From positions 1 through 8,563 of the forward strand of contig CAZVFX010000200.1 of NCBI GenBank assembly GCA_964626565.1: a DNA stretch of 8,563 nt, written 5' to 3'. This DNA is from CAZVFX01 sp964626565 (GTDB lineage: Bacteria; Myxococcota_A; UBA9042; CAIXZC01). Below, one piece after another: positions 1 to 6,957 of this stretch. Below the pieces are notes generated by a model. The model ran no database searches and was not told where the DNA came from. It worked only from the letters and a program-made list of their open reading frames with translations. The position numbers and the translations under genes were made by a program. Every line of letters begins with the position of its first letter. The stretch's first letter is position 1.

Positions 1-60
1 CCTGACCCTGACCCTGGACCCTGACCCTGGACCCTGACCCTGACCCCTGACCCCGCCGTT
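1..60. repeat. Imperfect CCCTGA/CCCTGGA short tandem repeat
   Basis: About nine successive units of ACCCTG or GACCCTG fill the left end of the window, then degrade to CCCCTGACCCCG. The tract stops exactly where the large minus-strand gene ends, so it lies immediately 3' of that gene's TAG stop. The left boundary is outside the window and the total length is unknown. It resembles a slippage-prone microsatellite. It looks superficially telomere-like, but the unit length alternates between 6 and 7 bases. No hairpin with a T-tract is visible, so I do not call it a terminator. Confidence 0.8.
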
Positions 61-3000
61 CTACGGCTGATGCCAACACCGATACGAATTACCCCATTTC
101 CCGCCCAACGAGATGCACACCCCCGAGTCGCTCGAACCCATGTTCGCCCGGTAGAACTTCCCGCTGGAGTAGTAGCACTTGTACCCCGATCCCCACTGTC
201 CGCCCAACGAGATGCACACCCCCGAGTCGCTGGAACCCATGCTCGCGGGGCTGTTGTCATAGGTAGAAGAAGTCTGGCTCTTCTGGCTGCCCTGGTTGCT
301 GGACCCGGAGGTGCCGGTGGTCCCCTTGAACCAGCAGCGATAGGAATTCCCCCACTTGCCGCCCATGGAGATGCAAACTCCCGAATCACCACTACCCATG
401 TTGGTGTAGGAGAGTTTGCTTCCCTTGGTCCAGCAGCGATAGGAATTCCCCCATTTTCCCCCTAAGGAGATGCACACTCCGGAATCGCTGGATCCCATGT
501 TGGCGTAGTACAGGTATACGGGCCCGCACACGCCTCCCTCATCGGTGGAGCCGTCGCAGTCGTTGTCCTGGGAGTCGCACGTTTCAGTCGAAGGGAACAC
601 CGTTTGCACGCACACCAGGCTGCCGTTCTGGCACTGTTGCTGGCCGGTGGCGCACAAGCCGTGTTTGCCGGACACCGAGCACGCCGCCCCTCCGTTCTGG
701 GTCTGGGTCACTGAGTAGGTGCATCCGCCCGAACCGTTGCACTTGTAATCCCGGTACTCCCGGTTGATACCGTTGCAGTACCACCCGTCCGCGGTGCAAC
801 CGGAAGCGTTCTGAGTGTTGGTGGGAGCATTGCCGCATGCAGACTGGCCGTTGTTGCACCAACTCGAACAGGTCGCGCCGCACGAAGTCACCGTGTCCCA
901 GCTCTGATTGTTGAAACACGCACCCCCGCTGCACCCCTTATCTTCCCACAGGCGCTGCAGGTTCTGGCCCGAGCACTGGTAGCTGTTGGTGTACCCCGAG
1001 GCCCCGCACTCCGAGGAGCCCGTGACGGAAAAAGTGCAGCCTCCGTCGCCGCCGCAGTAGTAATCCCGATACTCCCGGGTGGTGCCCTTGCAGGTCCAGC
1101 CGTCCGCGGAGCATGAGGACGCACAGCAGTTGACGCTGCAGATGCTGGAGCAGCAGTCATCGTTGCCGCCACAGCCCAGACCAAGGCCCAGGCAGCAAAC
1201 ATCCCCTTCGTCCACCTGGCCGTTACAGTTGTTGTCGATATCGTCACACGTTTCCGTTTCGGGTTCTATGATCTGCACGCAGACGAAATCGCCTCCCTGG
1301 CACTGCTGGACTCCTTCCACACAAGGCCCGTGCGCGCCCGGAACCTGGCACGCCGACCCTCCCAGTTCTGCCTGGGTCGCCTCGAAGAAGCACCCGCCCG
1401 AGTCGTCGCACCGGTAGTCCCGGTACTCCCGGTCGATGCCGTTGCAGTACCACCCATCCTGCAGGCAGTCCGATGCGTTCTGGGTGTCCGCAGGGGCGTG
1501 TCCGCAGGAGTCAGCACCCTGGTTGCACCACGAGTTGCACGTCCCCTGGCACGTGGCCGAAACGTTCCAGGCCGGTGTGGCAAAGCACGCTCCGCTGGTG
1601 CACCCCCGGGTGATGAATTCTTCCTGCAACTCCTGGCCCACACATTGGTGCAGCCCGGATAACGCGCTGTCTCCGCACACCTCAGCCTGAATCACCTCGT
1701 AAGTGCATCCGCCCTCGCCGTCGCAGTAGTAGTCCCGTTGCTCCTGCACCGAACCGTTGCAATAGTCACCATCCTGCAGGCAGTCCGACGCGTTCTGAGT
1801 GTCGGCGGGAGCGTCGCCGCACGCGTCCGCACCCTGGTTGCACCACGAATTGCACGTCCCCTGGCAGGTCGCCGACGATTTCCATGAAAGCGTGGCGTAA
1901 CACTCCCCTTCCCCGCAACCGCGGGTGATGAACTCCTCTTCCAACTCCTGCCCCACGCATTGGAACACGTTGGAGAGCGCGCTGGTGCCGCAATCTTCGG
2001 TTTCTCCGACCTGGGATGCGCACCCTCCCTGATCATCGCAGAAATGGTCGGTGAGCGTCCGGGCGTTGTCGCTGCAGGTCCACTCGTCCGCAGGGCACTG
2101 ATCGGTACAGCAGTTCACGTTGCAAAGGTCGGAGCAACACTGGCCGTCCGCAGCACAACCTTCCCCCGCTTCCAGGCAGCACACCCAGTCTTCGTCCACC
2201 TGCCCGTCGCAGTCGTTGTCCAGGTTGTCGCAGACCTCTTCGATATCGGTAACGGTCTCGTTGACGCACTCCAAGCCACCACCGTCCGCCGCACAAGTCC
2301 ACGTACCGTTCTCACAAAGATCGGCATCCGCGCCATCACAGGGGAGGTCTTTGGTGTTAAAATCCTCGTCGGCTGAGCCATCGCAGTCGTCGTCGATACC
2401 GTTGCACAACTCCACGATGTCTGCCGGGTCTTCGTTGACGCATTCGACACTCAGCCCATCCGCGGTGCAGGTGTAGGTGCCATTCTCACACAAATCGGAA
2501 TCAGCGCCATCGCAGGGGAGGGTTTTATCGCTAAAACTCTCGTCGATTTCACCGTCGCAGTCGTTGTCCAGACCGTCGCACAGGTCGGGGATATTTGAGT
2601 CCACCTCGTTGACGCACTCGACGTCCGCACCGTCCGCGGTACAAGTCCACGTACCGTTCTCACAAAGATCGGTATCGTCGCCATCGCAGGGCATGTCTTT
2701 ATCGTTAAATTCTTCGTCCACCGAGCCGTCGCAGTCGTTGTCTACGCCGTCGCAGATATCGATGATCTCTGCCGGGTCTTCGTTGACGCACTCCAGCGCC
2801 AGGCCGTCCGCGGTGCAGGTCCAACTGCCGTTCTCGCACAGATCGGTATCCGGACCGTCGCAGATTAGGGTCTTGTTGTCGAAAAGCTCGTCGATGGCGG
2901 AGTTACAGTTGTCGTCGATATCGTTGCAGATTTCCGCAGCGTCGGGGTTCACGTTGAAATTGCCGTCGTCGCAGTCTCCTGCAGGGATGGACCAGCCGTC

Positions 3001-4458
3001 CAGGTCCGCGTCGCACAGCGGGTTCGCCAGGCCGGGAGTGCCCAGGTCTCCGCATTCTCCCCAGGGGGCGCCGGTGGCGGGACACCAGTTGGCCCCGACA
3101 TCGTTCAGTTCCGGGTCGAGTGCGTCGCTGCTCAGCGACGTGGACGCCCCTTCCGGGTCTGGGAATTCCGGTCCACCGTCGTAGTACACGTCGTCGATGA
3201 TTACGCCGTCGAAGACCAGGGTTATCCGGTCGTTGTCGTTGACCAGCAGGAAGTTGTCGTACGCGTAGTCCAGGTCCACGCCGCCGTTTTGGGAAGGGTC
3301 ACCGTTGCGGCCGAAGACCAGCAGTTCGCCGGGGGCGGCCAGCAGTGGTGCGCCGTTGTCGATGACGTGGTAGTCTTCCTCGTCGTCAAGCAACACCCAG
3401 CCGTTGAGATCCACCTCCTGGTCCGAGGTGTTGAGCAACTCGAACCACTCGCCCATATAGTCGGAAACGCAGCTCGGGTTCTGCATGATTTCTGTGACGG
3501 TGATGTCTCCCGGCATCACGAAACCCTCATCCACCAGGCCGTCGCAGTCGTTGTCAATTCCGTCGCCCGCTTCCGGCCCGGCTCCGAGCATCGGGTCGCA
3601 TTCGTTTTGAGCACCATCGACGCACAGAGCCTCCGTGTGAAGGCAAGCGCCGGTGCCGCAAGTGGTTTCGCCCAGGTCGTCTACTTCGTCTATCGCACCG
3701 TCGCAGTCGTCGTCGACGCCGTTGCAGTCCTCCGGGGCCGCGCCCAGGAGAGGATCACACACTTGCAGTTGTCCACCCACGCAGTTCTGAACGGTGTTTT
3801 CACAGACTGCGAGGCCGCAGGTGGTTTCGCCCATGCCTTCATCGATTTCCCCGTTGCAGTTTTCGTCCATCAGGTTACACAGCTCCGGCGCCAATGAACT
3901 TATTGCCGGGTTGAACGGCTCGCAATCGGTCGCGTCCGGGTCGCCGTCGCCGTCGGAATCATCATCGCAGAAGTTGAGCTGTCCATCCGAGTCGTAGTCA
4001 GCCGTCTCCGCCCCACCTACCTTCTGCATCACCACTGCCACGAAGAAGTTTAAATCTGTGTTGGTAAGGATACCGTCGCAGTTCATGTCCGCGCTCAGCC
4101 GCTGGGTCGTGCCCAGGCACAATTCATCATTCGCCAGCGGGTCGTCGCACACCGTGTCCGGGTTCTCGCCCAGCGATACAGATTCGTCCAGGCAGGAAGG
4201 GATGCAGACGTTGGCCGTAGTGAAGCCGGGGCGGCAGTAGGTGTCGCTCAGCCAGACCGCACACTCCTCGTCGGATGCGCAGAAATCCTCCAGCGGGTGG
4301 CCTGCCAGGGTCAAGGCGTAAACCAGCCGCACCTCGCACTGAAGATCAGTGATATCCACCGCTCCGTCACGATTCAAATCCGCATCTGGAGCAGTGTACG
4401 GGGCCGGCGCGGCACACACGGTCCACACTACTGCGAGGGTAAAAATACGGGCAAGCAT
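61..4458 (-). CDS. Giant secreted mosaic protein: dockerin-like loops, lamin-tail domain, ten MopE motifs, Cys-rich repeats
   Basis: This encodes a 1465-residue protein, probably exported and either surface-attached or released; its function is unknown. A signal peptide covers about residues 1-19 (hydrophobic stretch, then AAPAP). Dockerin/EF-hand-like loops lie at 27-38 (DLNRDGAVDITD) and 124-135, followed by a TSP3-like Asp-rich stretch at 154-179. A lamin-tail-like domain (GDITVTEIMQNP...GEWFELLN...DLNGWVL) spans about 317-479. Ten MopE-type motifs of the CDGxDNDCDGxxDE pattern start near residues 194, 245, 298, 511, 569, 627, 685, 743, 1071 and 1294. Four 58-residue units fill 526-757, two cysteine-rich blocks fill 759-1308, and a 24-residue repeat occurs four times in 1319-1462. 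MopE motifs and lamin-tail domains are frequent in secreted myxobacterial-type proteins; calcium or metal binding and extensive disulfide bonding are inferred. The start is supported by AGGAGG six bases upstream. The stop is TAG. The domains suggest adhesion or scaffolding, but no catalytic motif is seen. Confidence 0.95.
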   Translation of the reverse strand: MLARIFTLAVVWTVCAAPAPYTAPDADLNRDGAVDITDLQCEVRLVYALTLAGHPLEDFCASDEECAVWLSDTYCRPGFTTANVCIPSCLDESVSLGENPDTVCDDPLANDELCLGTTQRLSADMNCDGILTNTDLNFFVAVVMQKVGGAETADYDSDGQLNFCDDDSDGDGDPDATDCEPFNPAISSLAPELCNLMDENCNGEIDEGMGETTCGLAVCENTVQNCVGGQLQVCDPLLGAAPEDCNGVDDDCDGAIDEVDDLGETTCGTGACLHTEALCVDGAQNECDPMLGAGPEAGDGIDNDCDGLVDEGFVMPGDITVTEIMQNPSCVSDYMGEWFELLNTSDQEVDLNGWVLLDDEEDYHVIDNGAPLLAAPGELLVFGRNGDPSQNGGVDLDYAYDNFLLVNDNDRITLVFDGVIIDDVYYDGGPEFPDPEGASTSLSSDALDPELNDVGANWCPATGAPWGECGDLGTPGLANPLCDADLDGWSIPAGDCDDGNFNVNPDAAEICNDIDDNCNSAIDELFDNKTLICDGPDTDLCENGSWTCTADGLALECVNEDPAEIIDICDGVDNDCDGSVDEEFNDKDMPCDGDDTDLCENGTWTCTADGADVECVNEVDSNIPDLCDGLDNDCDGEIDESFSDKTLPCDGADSDLCENGTYTCTADGLSVECVNEDPADIVELCNGIDDDCDGSADEDFNTKDLPCDGADADLCENGTWTCAADGGGLECVNETVTDIEEVCDNLDNDCDGQVDEDWVCCLEAGEGCAADGQCCSDLCNVNCCTDQCPADEWTCSDNARTLTDHFCDDQGGCASQVGETEDCGTSALSNVFQCVGQELEEEFITRGCGEGECYATLSWKSSATCQGTCNSWCNQGADACGDAPADTQNASDCLQDGDYCNGSVQEQRDYYCDGEGGCTYEVIQAEVCGDSALSGLHQCVGQELQEEFITRGCTSGACFATPAWNVSATCQGTCNSWCNQGADSCGHAPADTQNASDCLQDGWYCNGIDREYRDYRCDDSGGCFFEATQAELGGSACQVPGAHGPCVEGVQQCQGGDFVCVQIIEPETETCDDIDNNCNGQVDEGDVCCLGLGLGCGGNDDCCSSICSVNCCASSCSADGWTCKGTTREYRDYYCGGDGGCTFSVTGSSECGASGYTNSYQCSGQNLQRLWEDKGCSGGACFNNQSWDTVTSCGATCSSWCNNGQSACGNAPTNTQNASGCTADGWYCNGINREYRDYKCNGSGGCTYSVTQTQNGGAACSVSGKHGLCATGQQQCQNGSLVCVQTVFPSTETCDSQDNDCDGSTDEGGVCGPVYLYYANMGSSDSGVCISLGGKWGNSYRCWTKGSKLSYTNMGSGDSGVCISMGGKWGNSYRCWFKGTTGTSGSSNQGSQKSQTSSTYDNSPASMGSSDSGVCISLGGQWGSGYKCYYSSGKFYRANMGSSDSGVCISLGGKWGNSYRCWHQP
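73..504 (-). repeat. Four copies of a 24-residue two-cysteine repeat at the protein C-terminus
   Basis: Inside the giant gene, residues 1319-1343, 1353-1376, 1406-1429 and 1439-1462 (bases 430-504, 331-402, 172-243 and 73-144) repeat one pattern. It begins NMGSSDSGVCIS, continues LGGKWG and ends NSYRCW. Each copy has two cysteines about 16 residues apart, a GG-x-WG turn and an aromatic end. Copy 3 is the most divergent (Q for K, GSGYKCYY). Linkers between copies differ, and the longest (1377-1405) is rich in Ser, Gly, Thr and Gln. The protein ends only three residues after the last copy. I do not recognise the repeat as a named family; a small disulfide-closed binding or anchoring unit is an inference. 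Confidence 0.9.
535..2184 (-). repeat. Two duplicated cysteine-rich module blocks (37 + 105 + 72 residue modules)
   Basis: Within the giant gene, residues 759-1085 and 1087-1308 are two versions of one block. Each opens with a knottin-like 37-residue module (759-795 and 1087-1123; VCCLxxGxGC...CCS..C...CC). Next come 105-residue modules: two in the first block (804-908 and 909-1013) and one in the second (1132-1236), sharing DGGC, TCxSWCN, NTQNAS and CNGxxREYRDY. Each block closes with a 72-residue module (1014-1085 and 1237-1308) ending in a MopE motif. Corresponding modules have identical lengths, which points to duplication by recombination rather than convergence. The second block has one 105-residue module fewer. 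Confidence 0.88.
2188..2883 (-). repeat. Four tandem 58-residue (174-base) units, each ending in a MopE motif
   Basis: Residues 526-583, 584-641, 642-699 and 700-757 of the giant protein follow one pattern: F-x-x-K, then CDGxDxDLCENGTWTCTADG, ECVNE, and a MopE motif CDGxDNDCDGxxDE. The period is exactly 58 residues with no insertion or deletion. Units 2 and 4 share an identical 32-base tract (2641-2672 and 2293-2324, two periods apart), more than obvious adjacent pairs share, suggesting a recent two-unit duplication or gene conversion. Six cysteines per unit imply intra-unit disulfides. Confidence 0.9.
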
Positions 4459-4464
4459 GGATTC

Positions 4465-4470
4465 CCTCCT
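4465..4470 (-). promoter_or_regulatory. Ribosome binding site of the giant secreted protein
   Basis: The minus strand reads AGGAGG six bases before the ATG at 4456-4458, a full match to the anti-Shine-Dalgarno sequence. It fixes this ATG as the start and agrees with the signal peptide beginning at residue 1. Confidence 0.8.
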
Positions 4471-4493
4471 CCAAGGGGTACTGACTGGGTGTT

Positions 4494-4522
4494 ATATTAC
4501 TAAGTAAGGTTTGGAGGATCAA
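4494..4522 (-). promoter_or_regulatory. Candidate promoter of the giant secreted protein
   Basis: On the minus strand, TTGATC (4517-4522) is separated by 17 bases from TAATAT (4494-4499); each matches four of six sigma-70 consensus positions. Transcription would start about 28 bases before the ATG. A 10-base palindrome CGGGGCCCCG (4525-4534) lies directly upstream of the -35 box. The surrounding A/T-richness is locally unusual in this GC-rich sequence. The boxes are matched by eye, and co-transcription from the upstream lipoprotein gene remains possible. Confidence 0.4.
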
Positions 4523-4636
4523 GGCGGGGCCCCGGCAGGGATGTGGGTCCCTCCAGTGGTGGGCAACCCGCACGGTGAACAGGCCCGGCGGTCCCCGGGA
4601 GAATATGTGACGTCGCCACGCCTGTCCTGCGCCTCT

Positions 4637-6568
4637 CTACCACGGAAGACCCCCGTCTTCCGTATACATCCCCGTATTCTTCGAATCGTGGTGAAATTGC
4701 GCCCAATGAGACATCGCTGGTCCGCTCGAGTCGGTAGTCACCGCGTACAACCTTCCGTCGTAAGAACCGAAGTACAACGTCCCGTCCCCGCCGATGGTCG
4801 CGGAGCCGTAAATATTGTCGCCGGTCGCGACTTTCCAGTGGAACGCCCCGTCCTTCCCGATCGCGTACAGGTGATCATCCCAGGTGCCGACGTAGATCAC
4901 TCCCTTATCATCGATGGCCGCGGTCGCGACCACCTTATCCCCCAGCTCATACGACCATTTTAACCCGCCGCCGGGCATGACGACGTGGAGCTTTTTGTCG
5001 CCGCCACCGAATACGAGGTTGCCGTCCATGTCGATCACGGGACTGGCGTTGATGAAGTCCCCGGTCTGATATTTCCACATCAACTCGCTCTCCGCGGTCA
5101 GCCCGTATAGGTTCCCGTCGTTGGAGCCGAAGAAGATGGAGCGATCGATGCCGATGGCTGAGGAGTAGACCTTGTCCTCGGTCACAAAGACCCAGTTGGC
5201 GTTTCCGCCGGCGTCGACGCCGTAGTAGTTGTTGTCCCCACTGCCGAAAAATACCATCTTGCTCTCCCAGTCTATCGCAGGAGATGAAGCCGTTGCACCG
5301 TCGGTGGCAAAATCCCACAGCTTGTTGCCTTCCGCGTCAAGGCAATACAGCTTCGTGTCCCACGAGGTGACGTACAGCCTGCCGTCATAGTCGATGGCCG
5401 CAGTGCCGTTGACGTTGCCTTCCGTGTCGAACTTCCACGCCAACTGCCCGTCCGGCGTGAACGCGTAGAACGAGTCGTCCTGGGAACCTATGTAGATCGT
5501 CCCATCCGCTCCGATTGCGGGAGAGCTGAAAATCTCGTCGCCGGTTGCCACCGACCATTTTAAGTCGCCATCGGGAGTGAGTGCATACAGCGAGTCGTCC
5601 CTGGAACCGATGTAGATGGTCCCGTCATCTCCAATGGCCGGCGTTGACCAGATTCCTGCGCCGGTCTGATAGCTCCATTTCACCGTGCCGGTGTCCTGTT
5701 TGTTCTCACAGGAACCATCAACGCAAATCTGGTCTGCCGGACACTCTCCGCAGTTGCCGAAACAGCCATCACTCCCGCATGCACCTTCCGGGCAGATAGA
5801 CACGCAGCAGGTACCATCGGACAAGCAGTTCTCGGCTCCCAGGCACACGCAGTCTTCGGGGCAGGAAACGCAGTTTTCGCCGTCCTCGGGGACGCACGGG
5901 CCGTCGCCGCAGGACCCCGGAGCTTCGCAAGCGCCCTCGACACACATTGAGCCTTCAGGGCAGTCCCCGCAAGACCCACCGCACCCATCGTCACCGCAGA
6001 TCTTGTCCGCGCAGTCGGGAGTGCAGGCGACGCATTGGCCGTTCTGGCACAAGGTCATGGTTGTCGGGTCGCCATCGTCACACCCGTTGGTGTCGTCGAT
6101 GATGTAGTTGCAGGTTCCGCCGCCGCCTTCCCCCTCTTCCTCGCAATAGTCATCGGTGCAGGGGTTTTCGTCGTCGCACCCGCCGCAGTCGCAGCTTTTG
6201 GGGATCCACGTATAGTACGTTCCGCACTCGGCGATTTCGGAGCAAACATACTCACATTTCTCCAGGCACAGAATCCCGGTTTCATGGATATCGACGCACT
6301 CGTAGTTCTCCGCACATCCGCACGTTCCGCCGCAGCCGTCGTCTGTGCCGCACTGCCACCACGGGTCATCCGTTTCAGGGCAATGCGGAACGCATACCTC
6401 GGCGTCGGAATCGACGCCCACGTCCACCGGTGCGGGGCCTTCCGCACCTCTTCCGGTGTCGGGGAGCACGACGTCCGCGACGTCGCCCACGGCGTCCTTG
6501 CCGTTGCCGTTACCACTGCAAGCTGCCGCCAGGCAGAGAACAACCAACAAACCGATTCCTTTCGTCAT
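4637..6568 (-). CDS. Outer-membrane-type lipoprotein: Cys-rich stalk plus eight-bladed PQQ/BamB-like beta-propeller
   Basis: This encodes 643 residues. MTKGIGLLVVLCLAAAC is a lipoprotein signal, with the lipidated cysteine at 17 and Ser at +2, which fits outer-membrane sorting. Residues 18-57 are a low-complexity Gly/Asp linker. Residues 59-288 are cysteine-rich, with three copies of the CGxDGCGGxCGxCPxxxxC module (about 61-91, 183-214 and 256-287), a CTDDYC-CDDGDP module at 131-180 and a CGDGPC...NCVSCPEDC module at 220-240. Residues 294-616 form eight blades of about 40 residues (pattern LKWSYxTGDxIxSSPAIGxDGTIYIGSxDDxLYALTPDG), followed by HWAQFHHDSKNTG, a frequent terminal motif of such propellers. 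No catalytic PQQ-enzyme residues are apparent, so a binding or scaffold role is inferred. A longer reading frame extends upstream to 6715, but the start at 6566-6568 is preferred because of the signal peptide and an AGGGAG six bases upstream. The stop is TAG. Confidence 0.93.
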   Translation of the reverse strand: MTKGIGLLVVLCLAAACSGNGNGKDAVGDVADVVLPDTGRGAEGPAPVDVGVDSDAEVCVPHCPETDDPWWQCGTDDGCGGTCGCAENYECVDIHETGILCLEKCEYVCSEIAECGTYYTWIPKSCDCGGCDDENPCTDDYCEEEGEGGGGTCNYIIDDTNGCDDGDPTTMTLCQNGQCVACTPDCADKICGDDGCGGSCGDCPEGSMCVEGACEAPGSCGDGPCVPEDGENCVSCPEDCVCLGAENCLSDGTCCVSICPEGACGSDGCFGNCGECPADQICVDGSCENKQDTGTVKWSYQTGAGIWSTPAIGDDGTIYIGSRDDSLYALTPDGDLKWSVATGDEIFSSPAIGADGTIYIGSQDDSFYAFTPDGQLAWKFDTEGNVNGTAAIDYDGRLYVTSWDTKLYCLDAEGNKLWDFATDGATASSPAIDWESKMVFFGSGDNNYYGVDAGGNANWVFVTEDKVYSSAIGIDRSIFFGSNDGNLYGLTAESELMWKYQTGDFINASPVIDMDGNLVFGGGDKKLHVVMPGGGLKWSYELGDKVVATAAIDDKGVIYVGTWDDHLYAIGKDGAFHWKVATGDNIYGSATIGGDGTLYFGSYDGRLYAVTTDSSGPAMSHWAQFHHDSKNTGMYTEDGGLPW

Positions 6569-6574
6569 GATTTG

Positions 6575-6580
6575 CTCCCT
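6575..6580 (-). promoter_or_regulatory. Ribosome binding site deciding the start of the propeller lipoprotein
   Basis: The minus strand reads AGGGAG six bases before ATG 6566-6568. It selects this internal ATG over in-frame upstream starts, which would add 49 residues before the signal peptide and mask the lipobox. Confidence 0.75.
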
Positions 6581-6583
6581 TAC

Positions 6584-6628
6584 TGTCCCTGTCCGGGACA
6601 TGATAGCAGAAGCATTGACCGCGGTCGA
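6584..6628 (-). promoter_or_regulatory. Promoter of the propeller lipoprotein with two flanking palindromes
   Basis: On the minus strand, TCGACC (6623-6628) lies 17 bases upstream of TATCAT (6600-6605), which is preceded by TGC, giving an extended -10 element. The -10 matches five of six consensus positions. The perfect palindrome GACCGCGGTC (6617-6626) overlaps the -35 box. A second inverted repeat, TGTCCC-TGTCC-GGGACA (6584-6600), covers the expected transcription start and touches the -10. Both are positioned like operator sites; the regulator is unknown. The predicted leader is about 25 bases. Confidence 0.5.
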
Positions 6629-6638
6629 TGGGGAACTG

Positions 6639-6656
6639 CCGGCCTGAGGCGGCCGG
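6639..6656. repeat. CCGGCC...GGCCGG inverted repeat upstream of the propeller lipoprotein promoter
   Basis: Six-base arms CCGGCC (6639-6644) and GGCCGG (6651-6656) flank TGAGGC. It lies 10 bases upstream of the candidate -35 box. It could be a regulator site or a chance GC palindrome; nothing else supports a function. Confidence 0.4.
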
Positions 6657-6699
6657 GCTATGGAGGTTTCTATGGCAGTGGGTTGCGAACAAGCTAACC

Positions 6700-6946
6700 C
6701 CTTTCCGCCCTCCACCTCGGCTGACGCGCTCGGTTCCGGGCACCTTTCCCAGCGGGAAAGGACCGCTTATTCCACCACCACGGGGGCAGATCCCTCTGAG
6801 GGCCTATGCGCCGGAGGCGCGCGGGCCGAAGCATGACGTTTCCGCGCCTGTCGGCGCCTACGAGTAGGATCGGCTGGAGTGGTGGCCGTAGAAGAGGCCC
6901 TTTCCCGCTGGGAAAGGTGCCCGGAGCGCAGCGGAGGGCGGATAGG
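6700..6946. repeat. Large inverted pair of hairpin repeats (copies A and B)
   Basis: Copy A (6700-6780, plus sense) and copy B (6880-6946, minus sense) are inverted copies of one repeat. A 26-base core, 6736-6761 against 6899-6924, is perfectly inverted, and each core contains the hairpin CCTTTCCC-AGC-GGGAAAGG (8-bp stem). The similarity continues outwards: CCTTTCCGCCCTCC (6700-6713) matches CCTATCCGCCCTCC (minus strand, 6933-6946), although copy A carries about 14 extra bases between. Inwards, both end in CCACCA. The centre (6781-6879) adds small hairpins CCCTC-T-GAGGG (6792-6802) and GCGCC-GGA-GGCGC (6808-6820). The layout resembles paired REP/BIME elements or a small non-autonomous mobile element. 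No reading frame inside is credible. Confidence 0.85.
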
Positions 6947-6957
6947 TGATCGGTTGT

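Larger units (their letters stand above)
4459..4636. other. Intergenic gap between the two minus-strand surface-protein genes
   Basis: These 178 bases carry the candidate promoter and ribosome binding site of the giant gene. Nearer the upstream gene's stop, an inverted repeat pairs CCCGG (4584-4588) with CCGGG (4595-4599) around a six-base loop. It lies about 38 bases after that stop and lacks a following T-tract, so termination is not established. No credible small gene is seen. Confidence 0.5.

Noticed and set aside
1..60. Telomere-type end repeat
   Set aside because: The unit length is irregular and the organism appears bacterial. A microsatellite is simpler.
2188..2883. CRISPR array
   Set aside because: The repeats are long, in-frame coding units with conserved cysteines, not short repeats with unique spacers.
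2477..3184. 235-residue open frame on the plus strand
   Set aside because: It is antisense to the repeat region of the giant gene. Its Ser/Pro/Gln repeats are mirror images of the Asp/Cys repeats on the coding strand.
3289..3897. 202-residue open frame on the plus strand
   Set aside because: It is antisense to the lamin-tail and MopE region, with no ribosome binding site or recognisable domain.
61..4458. Giant protein as a lipoprotein through Cys15
   Set aside because: The residue before Cys15 is Val and no lipobox precedes it. The following AAPAP fits a standard signal-peptidase site better.
6569..6715. In-frame upstream extension of the propeller lipoprotein (49 extra residues)
   Set aside because: It would bury the lipoprotein signal, it overlaps the promoter, and the internal ATG has a good ribosome binding site.
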